This document shows, in pieces, positions 41,250-51,470 of a stretch of DNA of 64,000 bases. The position numbers were made by a program, and so were the translations under genes. Each line of letters opens with the position of its first letter. The first letter of the stretch is position 1. The stretch covers positions 1 through 64,000 of the forward strand of contig NC_079879.1 in the NCBI RefSeq assembly GCF_029227915.1, in the 5' to 3' direction. A model generated the notes under the pieces. The model saw only the letters and a list, made by a program, of their open reading frames with translations, made no database searches and was not told the DNA's origin. Source of the stretch: Hydractinia symbiolongicarpus (Eukaryota; Cnidaria; Hydrozoa; Anthoathecata; Hydractiniidae).

Positions 41250-44102
41250 TTAAAATATGTATGGTATATCCATGCATATTTTACAGGTGCAAACATCACC
41301 TTCCCAAAATTTTATTGAGCTACGGAAGGCTTCGAGAGAAGGAGAATTCTTTGTAGCGTCAGGCACAGATATCCATAGCTTCCCTGCAATATTTGATAAA
41401 GTATTTAAGCCATAGTACGTTGTCCGACAAGTTGGTCGCCTGATCAAATTAAAGCAACGAAGGTTGTACTTGTTTTCCCTAACAGAAAATATCTCGTTCA
41501 TATATAGAGGTGACAATCCATTTAAAAATTTGTAAACCTCTTTCATTAAATTCTGTAAATTGATGATGTGAATATTTTTAACATTACATAAAGATAAAAG
41601 TTCATCGTAACTGCCATTTATATCGTCCTGTATGATTCTTAGACAACGTTCATGAATACGATTGATTCGATTATTCGCAACTTTTCCACAAAACATCCAT
41701 ACTAAGGGACAGTAAGAAAACTGAGACAAAATAAATGAATTGAAGAGAAAACGCTTCATCTTGGGTGTCAAAAAGGAAGATATCCTTTGAAGCACGTTGA
41801 GTTTCCTACTAGCCTTATTACAGATGTTTTTGACATGCGAATGAAAGTTTAGTCTCGAGTCAATCGTAACACCAAGAAGCACTACAGACGATTTACACGC
41901 AATTTTCAAATGGTTAAATATCAAACTTTCATCGTGATGACCTAATACAATATATTGATACTTTTTCAAATTTATTGCTAAGTAATTTTCATAAAACCAA
42001 TTATTAACTATGACCAAATTAGTAAGCAGTGTTTGTTTTACATCTTCTAATGAATTTTCACAAGCATATAAGGTGTTATCATCTGCAAAGTTACAAATGG
42101 ATGATTGAATAATGAACCAGAATAAATCGTTTATAGAATAATTGAAGAGAGGAGGTCCTAAGATTGATCCTTGTGGAACTCCAACTTGAAGAGGAAGCCA
42201 TTCGCTAAAAGAAGAATTTATTCTGGTTCTCTGAAAACGATTTTTCAAGTATGAGTGAATAAATAATAAAGAAGATTCAGAAAAACCATAGGCATGCAGC
42301 TTTGCAATAAGCAAATCATGGTTGATAGTATCAAAAGCTTTTGAAAGGTCCATTAGCACTGCTCCAACTACACCCTTATTATCAAGTGTGCTTTTCCATT
42401 GTTCAATCATTCGAATGAGAGCATATTGTGTATTATAACCCTTTCTGAAGCCTGATAGATGAGGGCTGAGTTTGTCATGCATAAAAGTGTGCATTTGATT
42501 AAGAATAATTCTTTCAAAAACCTTTGATAAACAGGGAAGCAAGCTAACAGGTCTATAGTTCTCCTTATCATTACAGTCATCCTTCTTAAAAACAGGTATA
42601 ACCTCTGCAAGTTTTAGATCATCAGGAAAAATATTAGACTGTAAACAAAAATTTATAATATTAGTGAGGATAGGAACAAAGATATGAATAAACTTTTTCA
42701 ACATAAAAACTGGAAAATCACCACTAACAGAAGATTTCTTTGCATCCATGTCTTTGATGACTTTGAGAACTTCAGGCTGTTCAACCAGCGAAAAATAGAA
42801 CTTTTCATCATAACCCACATTTTCACGAATTTTCAAAATACTGATGTGATTAGTATACGAGTGGATTGCATCGTGAATGGTTGCTGTATGTGTATCATCG
42901 TTTGGTTTGATTGGTAAATTTTTCGTGATGTTGGTGTAATATTCATTGAAGATTTTGCATAATTTTTGTTCGTCGGTGACTATCCTTTCTTTCTCGATTA
43001 AGATAATTTTGTTGGTGTTATAACTAACGTTTGAAAACAATGGCTTGACAGACTTCCAGAACTTTTTATTATCAGTAATGCTTGTCATACGTAAACCCTT
43101 GAAATACGAACGTCTGGTTTTTCGTAATAAGGAAACACAGTAGTTTCTCTGTCTAGTGAAGTTGGACCAATTTTCTTTTGATCGTGATTTGTTATATATG
43201 CGACGAAGTTTGGATCTGTGCATAATAGCTTTGCGAAGCTCCTTGGTGATAAAAGGTGCGTTATTGAATCTTAGTATTTTCTTTTTCAATGGTGCAAAAT
43301 GGTTTAGCGTAGACGTGATGCATAAGTTGAATTGGTTAAAGTCGTAATTGTTCTCAAGTAATTTCAAAAAGTTCATTGATAATGTTCTTTCAAAATCAAA
43401 GTAGTCAATTTTGTTGTAATTTCTGTAGTGTTTCACAATTGGGTCGCCTTTAATCACGTTCATTCTCATCACACTTCCAACAAATAAATGCCAATCTGAT
43501 ATGTCAGTTTCGATTGTTACACTATTTTTAAAGAAATTTGGTTGATTTGTTAATATGTGATCAATGCAAGAAGGCGAAGTACTTGACTTAAAGCAGGTTG
43601 GTGATTTGATTAGTCTATGGAGGTCGTATGTTGAAATGAAGTTATCGAAATCTGTGTCACTTATTTCCATGTTTAAATCACCCATAATTATGATGTTTTC
43701 GTGATAGTTGAGATGTGAAATCAATACATTTGCGATTTGAGTTAAAAAGTAGTAATTTTTTTGTAACGGTGGTTTATATGCACCGATTAAAAGCCATTTG
43801 CGTTTTCGAAGATTTATTTCGACAACTAAAACTTCGATATCATCCGGTAAAGTATATTTTCGCAACACTTTGAAGGGAATATTTTCATCTATATAGAGTA
43901 AAATACCGCCACCATGTCCATTTCTATCTTTCCTCAGAATTGCGTAATTATCTAACTTAAATTGAGCATCAGTGAACGATTCATCTATTTTCGTTTCAGT
44001 TAGAAGCAGAACATCAATATTGTGCTTGAAAGTTAAATCAATTTCTTCGAACTTGTTTCGCAACGAGTTTACGTTCAAATGACCGACTATCAAGTTACAC
44101 AT
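41250..44102 (-). CDS. LINE ORF2: endonuclease-reverse transcriptase, 950 aa
   Basis: Replication protein of the LINE: it nicks target DNA and copies the element RNA at the nick. Residues ~5-210 form an APE-type endonuclease with N10 in GHLNVNSLR, E36 in LLTETK, Y109 in AYKPP, D142/N144 in GDLN, D181-H182 in CIDH and D203/H205 in SDWH. Residues ~490-760 form the reverse transcriptase: VIPVFKKDD (501), NYRPVSLLP (515), SGFRKGYNT (550), catalytic D585 in MDLSKAFD, GVPQGSILGP (641), and FADD with D674-D675 (42,078-42,089). The C-terminus has C938-x-C940-xx-C943. Length fits a full ORF2 and there is no internal stop. The ATG at 44,102 is the first in the frame after a TGA, but 33 upstream codons are also open, so the true start is uncertain. 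Oddities are P651 and S656 in the GPPLFNYSIND stretch, where related elements usually have GPLLF-I-IND. Codon use is A/T-rich, unlike the surrounding satellite. Confidence 0.95.
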   Translation of the reverse strand: MCNLIVGHLNVNSLRNKFEEIDLTFKHNIDVLLLTETKIDESFTDAQFKLDNYAILRKDRNGHGGGILLYIDENIPFKVLRKYTLPDDIEVLVVEINLRKRKWLLIGAYKPPLQKNYYFLTQIANVLISHLNYHENIIIMGDLNMEISDTDFDNFISTYDLHRLIKSPTCFKSSTSPSCIDHILTNQPNFFKNSVTIETDISDWHLFVGSVMRMNVIKGDPIVKHYRNYNKIDYFDFERTLSMNFLKLLENNYDFNQFNLCITSTLNHFAPLKKKILRFNNAPFITKELRKAIMHRSKLRRIYNKSRSKENWSNFTRQRNYCVSLLRKTRRSYFKGLRMTSITDNKKFWKSVKPLFSNVSYNTNKIILIEKERIVTDEQKLCKIFNEYYTNITKNLPIKPNDDTHTATIHDAIHSYTNHISILKIRENVGYDEKFYFSLVEQPEVLKVIKDMDAKKSSVSGDFPVFMLKKFIHIFVPILTNIINFCLQSNIFPDDLKLAEVIPVFKKDDCNDKENYRPVSLLPCLSKVFERIILNQMHTFMHDKLSPHLSGFRKGYNTQYALIRMIEQWKSTLDNKGVVGAVLMDLSKAFDTINHDLLIAKLHAYGFSESSLLFIHSYLKNRFQRTRINSSFSEWLPLQVGVPQGSILGPPLFNYSINDLFWFIIQSSICNFADDNTLYACENSLEDVKQTLLTNLVIVNNWFYENYLAINLKKYQYIVLGHHDESLIFNHLKIACKSSVVLLGVTIDSRLNFHSHVKNICNKASRKLNVLQRISSFLTPKMKRFLFNSFILSQFSYCPLVWMFCGKVANNRINRIHERCLRIIQDDINGSYDELLSLCNVKNIHIINLQNLMKEVYKFLNGLSPLYMNEIFSVRENKYNLRCFNLIRRPTCRTTYYGLNTLSNIAGKLWISVPDATKNSPSLEAFRSSIKFWEGDVCTCKICMDIPYIF

Positions 44103-44201
44103 GTTACTGCGACGTAGAGTGAAAATATCATATGTTGAATCAAAAGTATCTGAGGCAGTGTTCGGTGGATCTGTGTCGTAAATTTCGACAGGTTTTTTGT
44201 G
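44103..44201 (-). other. Open linker between LINE ORF1 stop and ORF2 start
   Basis: Thirty-three codons without a stop join the ORF1 TGA to the ORF2 ATG. ORF1 and ORF2 are in the same frame, so the single TGA is all that separates the esterase-like tail from the endonuclease. The translated linker starts HKKPVEIYDTDPPN and contains no recognised domain. Confidence 0.85.
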
Positions 44202-44399
44202 TCAATCCTCAATCACCTGTAGAAAGTTCCGAGACAATATTGAAGTCCCTTTCATATTTAGGTGAAGGCGACTTCTATTCAAATGTAAGTCGGGGTTTAT
44301 ATTATCATTATTGATAAAGCCGATGTTTCTTTGTTCGCAAAGATGAGCGAGAGATTTGTTGACTGCCATTACCTTTTCATTTAGTTTTTTCATTTTAGC
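44202..44399 (-). pseudogene. LINE ORF1 remnant (C-terminal 65 codons)
   Basis: The element begins inside this frame. Sixty-five codons remain, starting AKMKKLNEKV and ending LQVIED before a TGA at 44,204-44,202. The segment VNKSLAHLCEQRNIGFI followed by HLNRSRLHLNMKGT resembles the C-terminal end of the SGNH/GDSL-type esterase domain found in ORF1 of many CR1/L2-group LINEs; the LHLNxxG block would carry the catalytic histidine. The rest of ORF1 is missing through 5' truncation, so no functional ORF1 product is expected. A fortuitous ATG in the flanking satellite at 44,450 is in frame and would add 17 satellite-encoded residues; this is very likely meaningless. The domain call is from motif memory only. 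Confidence 0.72.
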
Positions 44400-44406
44400 C
44401 ACCGGT
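44400..44406 (+). repeat. Target-site duplication, right copy (CACCGGT)
   Basis: Second copy of the 7 bp target sequence. It is followed at once by ATAGTCGGATGTATAC, the continuation of the interrupted monomer. This flank has one private change, TCGGATG, where other monomers have TCGAATG. Confidence 0.85.
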
Positions 44407-45540
44407 ATAGTCGGATGTATACAAAGAAAGTACCCAGGGAGTAAAATCATTTCCCGAACGATTTTTTAAATTAATTTTTTACCAATAAAACGCATAAGAC
44501 TTGTAGTTTTCAAAAACGATTTCATTCTTGATGAGACGCTGAATAAAAGAAGTTTAATCGCCGGCAAACGAAAACCCGGGAGTTCCCGTAAATCCCGGGC
44601 TTGGCCTGTATAGGCAAATGTATACAAAGAGAGTACCCAGGGAGTAAACTCATTTCCCGAACGATTTTTTAAATTATTTTTTCGCCACTAAGACGCATGA
44701 GACTTGTAGTTTTCAAAAATGATTTCATTTTTGATGAGACGCTGAATAAAAGGAGTTTAATCGCCGGCAAACGAAAACCCGAAATTTCCCGTAAATCCCG
44801 TACTCGGCCCGTATAGTCAAAAGTATACAAAGAAAGTACCCAGGGAGTAAACTCATTTCCCGAACGATTCTTTAAATTATTTTTTCACCACTAAAACGCA
44901 TGAGACTTGTAGTTTTCAAAAATGATTTCATTTTTGATGAGACGCTGAATAAAAGGAGTTTAATCTCCGGCAAAGGAAAACCCGCGATTTCCCGTAAATC
45001 CCGGACCCGGCCCGTATAGTCAAAAGTATACAAAGAAAGTACGCGGGGAGTAAACTCATTTCCCGAAGGATTCTTTAAATTATTTTTTCACGACTATAAC
45101 GCATGAGACTTGTAGTTTTCAAAAATGATTTCATTTTTGATGAGACGCTGAATAAAAGAAGTTTAATTGCCGGCAAACGAAAACCCGCGATTTCCTGTAA
45201 ATCCCGGGCTTGGCCCGTATAGTCGAATGTATACAAAGAAAGTACCCAGGGAGTAAAATCATTTCCCGAACGATTTTTTAAATTATATTTTCACCACTAA
45301 AACGCATGAGACTTGTAGTTTTCAAAAATGATTTCATTTTTGATGAGACGCTGAATAAAAGCAGTTTAATCGCCGGCAAACGAAAACCCGCGATTTCCCG
45401 TAAATCCCGGACTCGGCCCGTATAGTCGAAAGTATACAAAGAAAGTACTCAGGGAGTAAACTCATTTCCCAAACGATTCTTTAAATTATTTTTTCACCAC
45501 TAAAACGCATGAGACTTGTAGTTTTCAAAAATGATTTCAT

Positions 45541-48500
45541 TTTTGATGAGACGCTGAATAAAAGGAGTTTAATTGCCGGCAAACGAAAACCCGTGATTTC
45601 CCGAAAATCCCGGGCTTGGCCCGTATAGTCGAATGTATACAAAGAAAATACCCAGGGAGTAAACTCATTTCCCGAACGATTTTTGAAATTATTTCTTTAC
45701 CACTAAAACGCATGAGACTTGTAGTTTTCAAAAATGATTTCATTTTTGATGAGACGCTGAATAAAAGGAGTTTAATCGCCGGCAAACGAAAACCCGGGAG
45801 TTCCCGTAAATCCCGGGCTTGGATAGGCAAATGTATACAAAGAAAGTACCCAGGGAGTAAACTCATTTCCCGAACGATTTTTTAAATTATTTTTTCGCCA
45901 CTAAGACGCATGAGACTTGTAGTTTTCAAAAATGATTTCATTTTTGATGAGACGCTGAATAAAAGGAGTTTAATCTCCGGCAAAGGAAAACCCGCGATTT
46001 CCCGTAAATCCCGGACCCGGCCCGTATAGTCAAAAGTATACAAAGAAAGTACGCGGGGAGTAAACTCATTTCCCGAAGGATTCTTTAAATTATTTTTTCA
46101 CCACTATAACGCATGAGACTTGTAGTTTTCAAAAATGATTTCATTTTTGATGAGACGCGGAATAAAAGAAATTTAATTGCCGGCAAACGAAAACCCGCGA
46201 TTTCCTGTAAATCCCGGGCTTGGCCCGTATAGTCGAATGTATACAAAGAAAGTACCCAGGGAGTAAAATCATTTCCCGAACGATTTTTTAAATTATATTT
46301 TCACCACTAAAACGCATGAGACTTGTAGTTTTCAAAAATGACTTCATTTTTGATGAGACGCTGAATAAAAGGAGTTTAATTGCCGGCAAACGAAAACCCG
46401 TGATTTCCCTAAAATCCCGGGCTTGGCCCGTATAGTCGAATGTATACAAAGAAAATACCCAGGGAGTAAACTCATGTCCCGAACGATTTTTTAAATTATT
46501 TCTTTACCACTAAAACGCATGAGACTTGTAGTTTTCAAAAATGATTTCATTTTTGATGAGACGCTGAATAAAAGGAGTTTAATCGCCGGCAAAAGAAAAC
46601 CTGCGATTTGCCGTAAATCCCGGGCTTGACCCGTATAGTCGAATGTATACAAAGAAAGTAAACTGGGAGTAAACTCATTTCCCGAACGATTTTTTAAATT
46701 ATTTTTTCACCACTAAAACGCATGAGACTTGTAGTTTTCAAAAATGATTTCATTTTTGATGAGACGCTGAATAAAAGGAGTTTAATCGCCGGCAAACGAA
46801 AACCCGCGATTTGCCCTAAATCCCGGGCTTGACCCGTATAGTCGAATGTATACAAAGAAAGTAAACTTTGAGTAAACTCATTTCCCGAACGATTTTTTAA
46901 ATTAATTTTTTATCACTAAAACGCATAAGACTTGTAGTTTTCAAAAACGATTTCATTTTTGATGAGACGCTGAATAAAAGGAGTTTAATCGCCGACAAAC
47001 GAAAACCCGCAATTTCCCGTAAATCCCGGACCCGGCCCGTATAGTCGAAAGTATACAAAGAAAGTACGCGGGGAGTAAACTCATTTTCCGAAGGATTCTT
47101 TAAATTATTTTTTCACCACTAAAACGCATGAGACTTGTAGTTTTCAAAAATGATTTCATTTTTGATGAGACGCTGAATAAAAGGAGTTTAATTGCCGGCA
47201 AACGAAAACCCGTGATTTCCCGAAAATCCCGGGCTTGGCCCGTATAGTCGAATGTATACAAAGAAAATACCCAGGGAGTAAACTCATTTCCCGAACGATT
47301 TTTTAAATTATTTCTTTACCACTAAAACGCATGAGACTTGTAGTTTTCAAAAATGATTTCATTTTTGATGAGACGCTGAATAAAAGGAGTTTAATCGCCG
47401 GCAAACGAAAACCCGGGAGTTCCCGTAAATCCCGGGCTTGGCCTGTATAGGCAAATGTATACAAAGAAAGTACCCAGGGAGTAAACTCATTTCCCGAACG
47501 ATTTTTTAAATTATTTTTTCGCCACTAAGACGCATGAGACTTGTAGTTTTCAAAAATGATTTCATTTTTGATGAGACCCTGAATAAAAGGAGTTTAATCG
47601 CCGGCAAACGAAAACCCGCGATTTGCCCTAAATCCCGGGCTTGACCCGTATAGTCGAATGTATACAAAGAAAGTAAACTGGGAGTAAACTCATTTCCCGA
47701 ACGATTTTTTAAATTAATTTTTTATCACTAAAACGCATAAGACTTGTAGTTTTCAAAAACGATTTCATTTTTGATGAGACGCTGAATAAAAGGAGTTTAA
47801 TCGCCGACAAACGAAAACCCGCAATTTCCCGAAAATCCCGGACTCGGCCCGTATAGTCAAAAGTATACAAAGAAAGTACCCAGGGAGTAAACTCATTTCC
47901 CGAACGATTCTTTAAATTATTTCTTCACCACTAAAACGCATGAGACTTGTAGTTTTCAAAAATGATTTCATTTTTGATGAGACGCTGAATAAAAGGAGTT
48001 TAATCGCCGGCAAACGAAAACCCGCGATTTGCCGTAAATCCCGAGCTTGACCCGTATAGTCGAATGTGCACAAAGAAAGTAAACTGGGAGTAAACTCATT
48101 TCCCGAACGATTTTTTAAATTATTTTTTCACCACTAAAACGCATGAGACTTGTAGTTTTCAAAAATGATTTCATTTTTGATGAGACGCTGAATAAAAGGA
48201 GTTTAATTGCCGGCAAACGAAAACCCGTGATTTCCCGAAAATCCCGGGCTTGGCCCGTATAGTCGAATGTGTACAAAGAAAATACCCAGGGAGTAAACTC
48301 ATTTCCCGAACGATTTTTTAAATTATTTCTTTACCACTAAAACGCATGAGACTTGTAGTTTTCAAAAATGATTTCATTTTTGATGAGACGCTGAATAAAA
48401 GGAGTTTAATCGCCGGCAAACGAAAACCCGGGAGTTCCCGTAAATCCCGGGCTTGGCCTGTATAGGCAAATGTATACAAAGAAAGTACCCAGGGAGTAAA

Positions 48501-50390
48501 CTCATTTCCCGAACGATTTTTTAAATTATTTTTTCGCCACTAAGACGCATGAGACTTGTAGTTTTCAAAAATGATTTCATTTTTGATGAGACGCTGAATA
48601 AAAGGAGTTTAATCGCCGGCAAACGAACACCGAAATTTCCCGTAAATCCCGTACTCGGCCCGTATAGTCAAAAGTATACAGAGAAAGTACCCAGGGAGTA
48701 AACTCATTTCCCGAACGATTCTTTAAATTATTTTTTCACCACTAAAACGCATGAGACTTGTAGTTTTCAAAAATGATTTCATTTTTGATGAGACCCTGAA
48801 TAAAAGGAGTTTAATCGCCGGCAAACGAAAACCCGCGATTTGCCCTAAATCCCGGGCTTGACCCGTATAGTCGAATGTATACAAAGAAAGTAAACTGGGA
48901 GTAAACTCATTTCCCGAACGATTTTTTAAATTAATTTTTTATCACTAAAACGAATAAGACTTGTAGTTTTCAAAAACGATTTCATTTTTGATGAGACGCT
49001 GAATAAAAGGAGTTTAATCGCCGACAAACGAAAACCCGCAATTTCCCGAAAATCCCGGACTCGGCCCGTATAGTCAAAAGTATACAAAGAAAGTACCCAG
49101 GGAGTAAACTCATTTCCCGAACGATTCTTTAAATTATTTCTTCACCACTAAAACGCATGAGACTTGTAGTTTTCAAAAATGATTTCATTTTTGATGAGAC
49201 GCTGAATAAAAGGAGTTTAATCTCCGGCAAAGGAAAACCCGCGATTTCCCGTAAATCCCGGACCCGGCCCGTATAGTCGAAATTATACAAAAAAAAGTAC
49301 GCGGGGAGTAAACTCATTTCCCGAAGGATTCTTTAAATTATTTTTTCACCACTAAAACGCATGAGACTTGTAGTTTTCAAAAATGATTTCATTTTTGATG
49401 AGACGCTGAATAAAAAAAGTTTAATTGTCGGCGAACGAAAACCCGCGATTTCCCATAAATCCCGGACTTGGCCCGTATAGTCGAATGTATGCAAAGAAAG
49501 TACCCAGGGAGTAAAATCAGTTCCCGAACGATTTTTTAAATTATTTTTTCACCACTAAGACGCATGAAACTTGTAGTTTTCAAAAATGATTTCATTTTTG
49601 ATGAGACGCTGAATAAAAGGAGTTTCATCGCCAGCAAACGAAAACCCGCAATTTCCCGTAAATCCCAGACTCGCCCGTTTAGTCAAAAGTATACAAAGAA
49701 ATTACCCAGGGTGTAAACTCATTTCCCAAACGATTCCTTAAATTATTTTTTCACCACTAAAACGCATGAGACTTGTAGTTTTGAAAAATGATTTCATTTT
49801 TGATGAGACGCTGAATAAAAGAAGTTTAATTGTCGGCGAACGAAAACCCGTGATTTCCCATAAATCCCGGGCTTGGCCCGTATAGTCGAATGTATACAAA
49901 GAAAGTACCCAAGGAGTAAAATCATTTCCCGAACGATTTTTTAAATTATTTTTTCACCACTAAGACGCATGAGACTAGTAGTTTTCAAAAATGATTTCAT
50001 TTTTGATGAAACGCTGAATAAAAGGAATTTATTCGCCGGCAAACGAAAACCCGCGATTTCCCGTAAATCCCGGACTCGCCCGTATAGTCAAAAGTATACA
50101 AAGAAATTACCTAGGGAGTAAACTCATTTCCCAAACGATTCTTTAAATTATTTTTTCACCACTAAAACGCATGAGACTTGCAGTTTTCAAAAATGATTTC
50201 ATTTTTGATGAGACGCTGAATAAAAGGAGTTTAATCGCCGGCAAACCAAAACCCGCGATTTCCAATAAATCCCGGGCTTGGCCCGTATAGTCGAATGTAT
50301 ACAAAGAAAGTAAACTGGGAGTAAACTCATTTCCCGAACGATTTTTTAAATTAATTTTTTACCACTAAAACGAGTAAGACTTGTAGTTTT
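45541..50390 (+). repeat. Array block F: mixed monomers with 5- and 6-monomer echoes
   Basis: Satellite only. A CCCGTGATTTCCCGAAAATCCC monomer occurs at about 47,208 and again 1,015 bp later (5 monomers). The rare GATGAGACCCTG variant occurs at about 47,573 and again 1,217 bp later (6 monomers), so one monomer type (AACACCGAAATTTCCCG, about 48,630) was gained or lost between the two. One monomer near 45,822 lacks 5 bp (GGCTTGGATAGGC where others have GGCTTGGCCTGTATAGGC). Confidence 0.8.
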
Positions 50391-51450
50391 TAAAAATGAT
50401 TTCATTTTTGATGAGACGCTGAATAAAAGGAGTTTAATCTCCGGCAAAGGAAAACCCGCCATTTCCCGTAAATCCCGGACCCGGCCCGTATAGTCAAAAG
50501 TATACAAAGAAAGTACGCGGGGAGTAAACTCATTTCCCGAAGGATTCTTTAAATTATTTTTTCACCACTAAAACGCATGAGACTTGTAGTTTTGAAAAAT
50601 GATTTCATTTTTGATGAGACACTGAATAAAAGAAGCTTAATTGTCGGCGAACGAAAACCCGCGATTTCCCATAAATCCCGGGCTTGGCCCGTATAGTCGA
50701 ATGTATACAAAGAAAGTACCCAGGGAGTAAAATCATTTCCCGAACGATTTTTTAAATTATTTTTTCACCACTAAGACGCATGAGACTAGTAGTTTTCAAA
50801 AATGATTTCATTTTTGATGAGACGCTGAATAAAAGGAATTTATTCGCCGGCAAATGAAAACCCGCGATTTCCCGTAAATCCCGGACTCGCCCGTATAGTC
50901 AAAAGTATACAAAGAAATTACCCAGGGAGTAAACTCATTTCCCAAACGATTCTTTAAATTATTTTTTCACCACTAAAACGCATGAGACTTGTAGTTTTCA
51001 AAAATGATTTCATTTTTGATGAGACGCTGAATAAAAGAAGTTTAATCGCCGGCAAACGAAAACCCGCGATTTCCCATAAATCCCGGGCTTGGCGCGTATA
51101 ATCGAATGTATACAAAGAAAGTAAACTGGGAGTAAACTCATTTCCCGAACGATTTTTTAAATTAATTTTTTACCATTAAAACACATAAGACTTGTAGTTT
51201 TCAAAAACGATTTCATTCTTGATGAGACGCTGAATAAAAGAAGTTTAATGGCCGGCAAACGAAAACCGGGGAGTTCCCGTAAATCCCGGGCTTGGCCCGT
51301 ATAGTCAAATGTGTACAAGGAAAGTACCCAGGGAGTAAACTCATTTCCCAAACGATTTTTTAAATTATTTTTTCACCACTAAAACGCATGAGACTTGTAG
51401 TTTTGAAAAATGATTTCATTTTTGATGAGACGCTGAATAAAAGAAGTTTT
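50391..51450 (+). repeat. 1,060 bp duplicated segment, copy 1
   Basis: Sequence from TAAAAATGATTTC at 50,391 repeats at 51,451 with an offset of 1,060 bp, which is not a multiple of 203 (five monomers plus about 45 bp). The copies differ at a few bases (GGAATTTATTCG here, GGAGTTTATTCG in copy 2; TTAATGGCC here, TTAATCGCC in copy 2). Confidence 0.92.
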
Positions 51451-51470
51451 TAAAAATGATTTCATTTTTG
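51433..51470 (+). other. Out-of-register junction within a monomer
   Basis: The only place seen where the 203 bp register is broken by tens of bases. GACGCTGAATAAAAG occurs twice 44-45 bp apart because the array jumps back into an earlier part of the monomer. It marks the breakpoint of the 1,060 bp duplication. Confidence 0.9.

Larger units (their letters stand above)
41099..44399 (-). mobile_element. 5'-truncated non-LTR retrotransposon (LINE), CR1/L2-like
   Basis: The only non-satellite sequence in the window, 3,301 bp on the minus strand. In its own 5'-to-3' direction it has the tail end of ORF1 (44,399-44,202), a 99 bp open linker, complete ORF2 (44,102-41,250), a short 3' UTR with AATAAA, and a 3' tail of short A-rich repeats. 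A 7 bp direct repeat CACCGGT flanks it. The 5' end stops inside ORF1, which is typical 5' truncation during target-primed reverse transcription. A repeat-type 3' tail instead of plain poly(A) and the ORF2 motif style fit CR1/L2-group elements. Family assignment is by recognition and not by a phylogeny. No LTRs are present. Confidence 0.93.
39941..45540 (+). repeat. Long HOR, copy 4 (partial, interrupted by LINE)
   Basis: The satellite on both sides of the LINE belongs to the long HOR. The marker monomers start at 39,941 and 45,278; subtracting the 3,308 bp jump (41,099-44,406) leaves 2,029 bp, exactly the spacing of the equivalent markers at 34,056 and 36,085. The right end shares the CACGACTATAACGC variant with about 35,897 and 37,722. 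Confidence 0.85.

Noticed and set aside
42684-42917. Plus-strand open frames inside the LINE (also 43,156-43,347) and a minus-strand frame at 42,407-42,610
   Set aside because: They are shadows of the 950-codon ORF2 in other frames with no recognisable domain.
41099-44399. LTR retrotransposon or retrovirus-like element
   Set aside because: There are no long terminal repeats, protease, RNase H or integrase. The APE-type endonuclease N-terminal to the RT and the short target duplication identify a LINE.
44400-44450. Satellite-derived ATG fused in frame to the LINE ORF1 tail (82 codons in total)
   Set aside because: Insertion by chance in a frame that was open; 17 satellite residues plus a truncated domain are unlikely to be a real protein. 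The remnant alone is annotated.
45537-45885. 109- and 89-codon open frames on opposite strands
   Set aside because: They exist only because one monomer is 198 bp after a 5 bp deletion, which lets the frame cross a monomer boundary.
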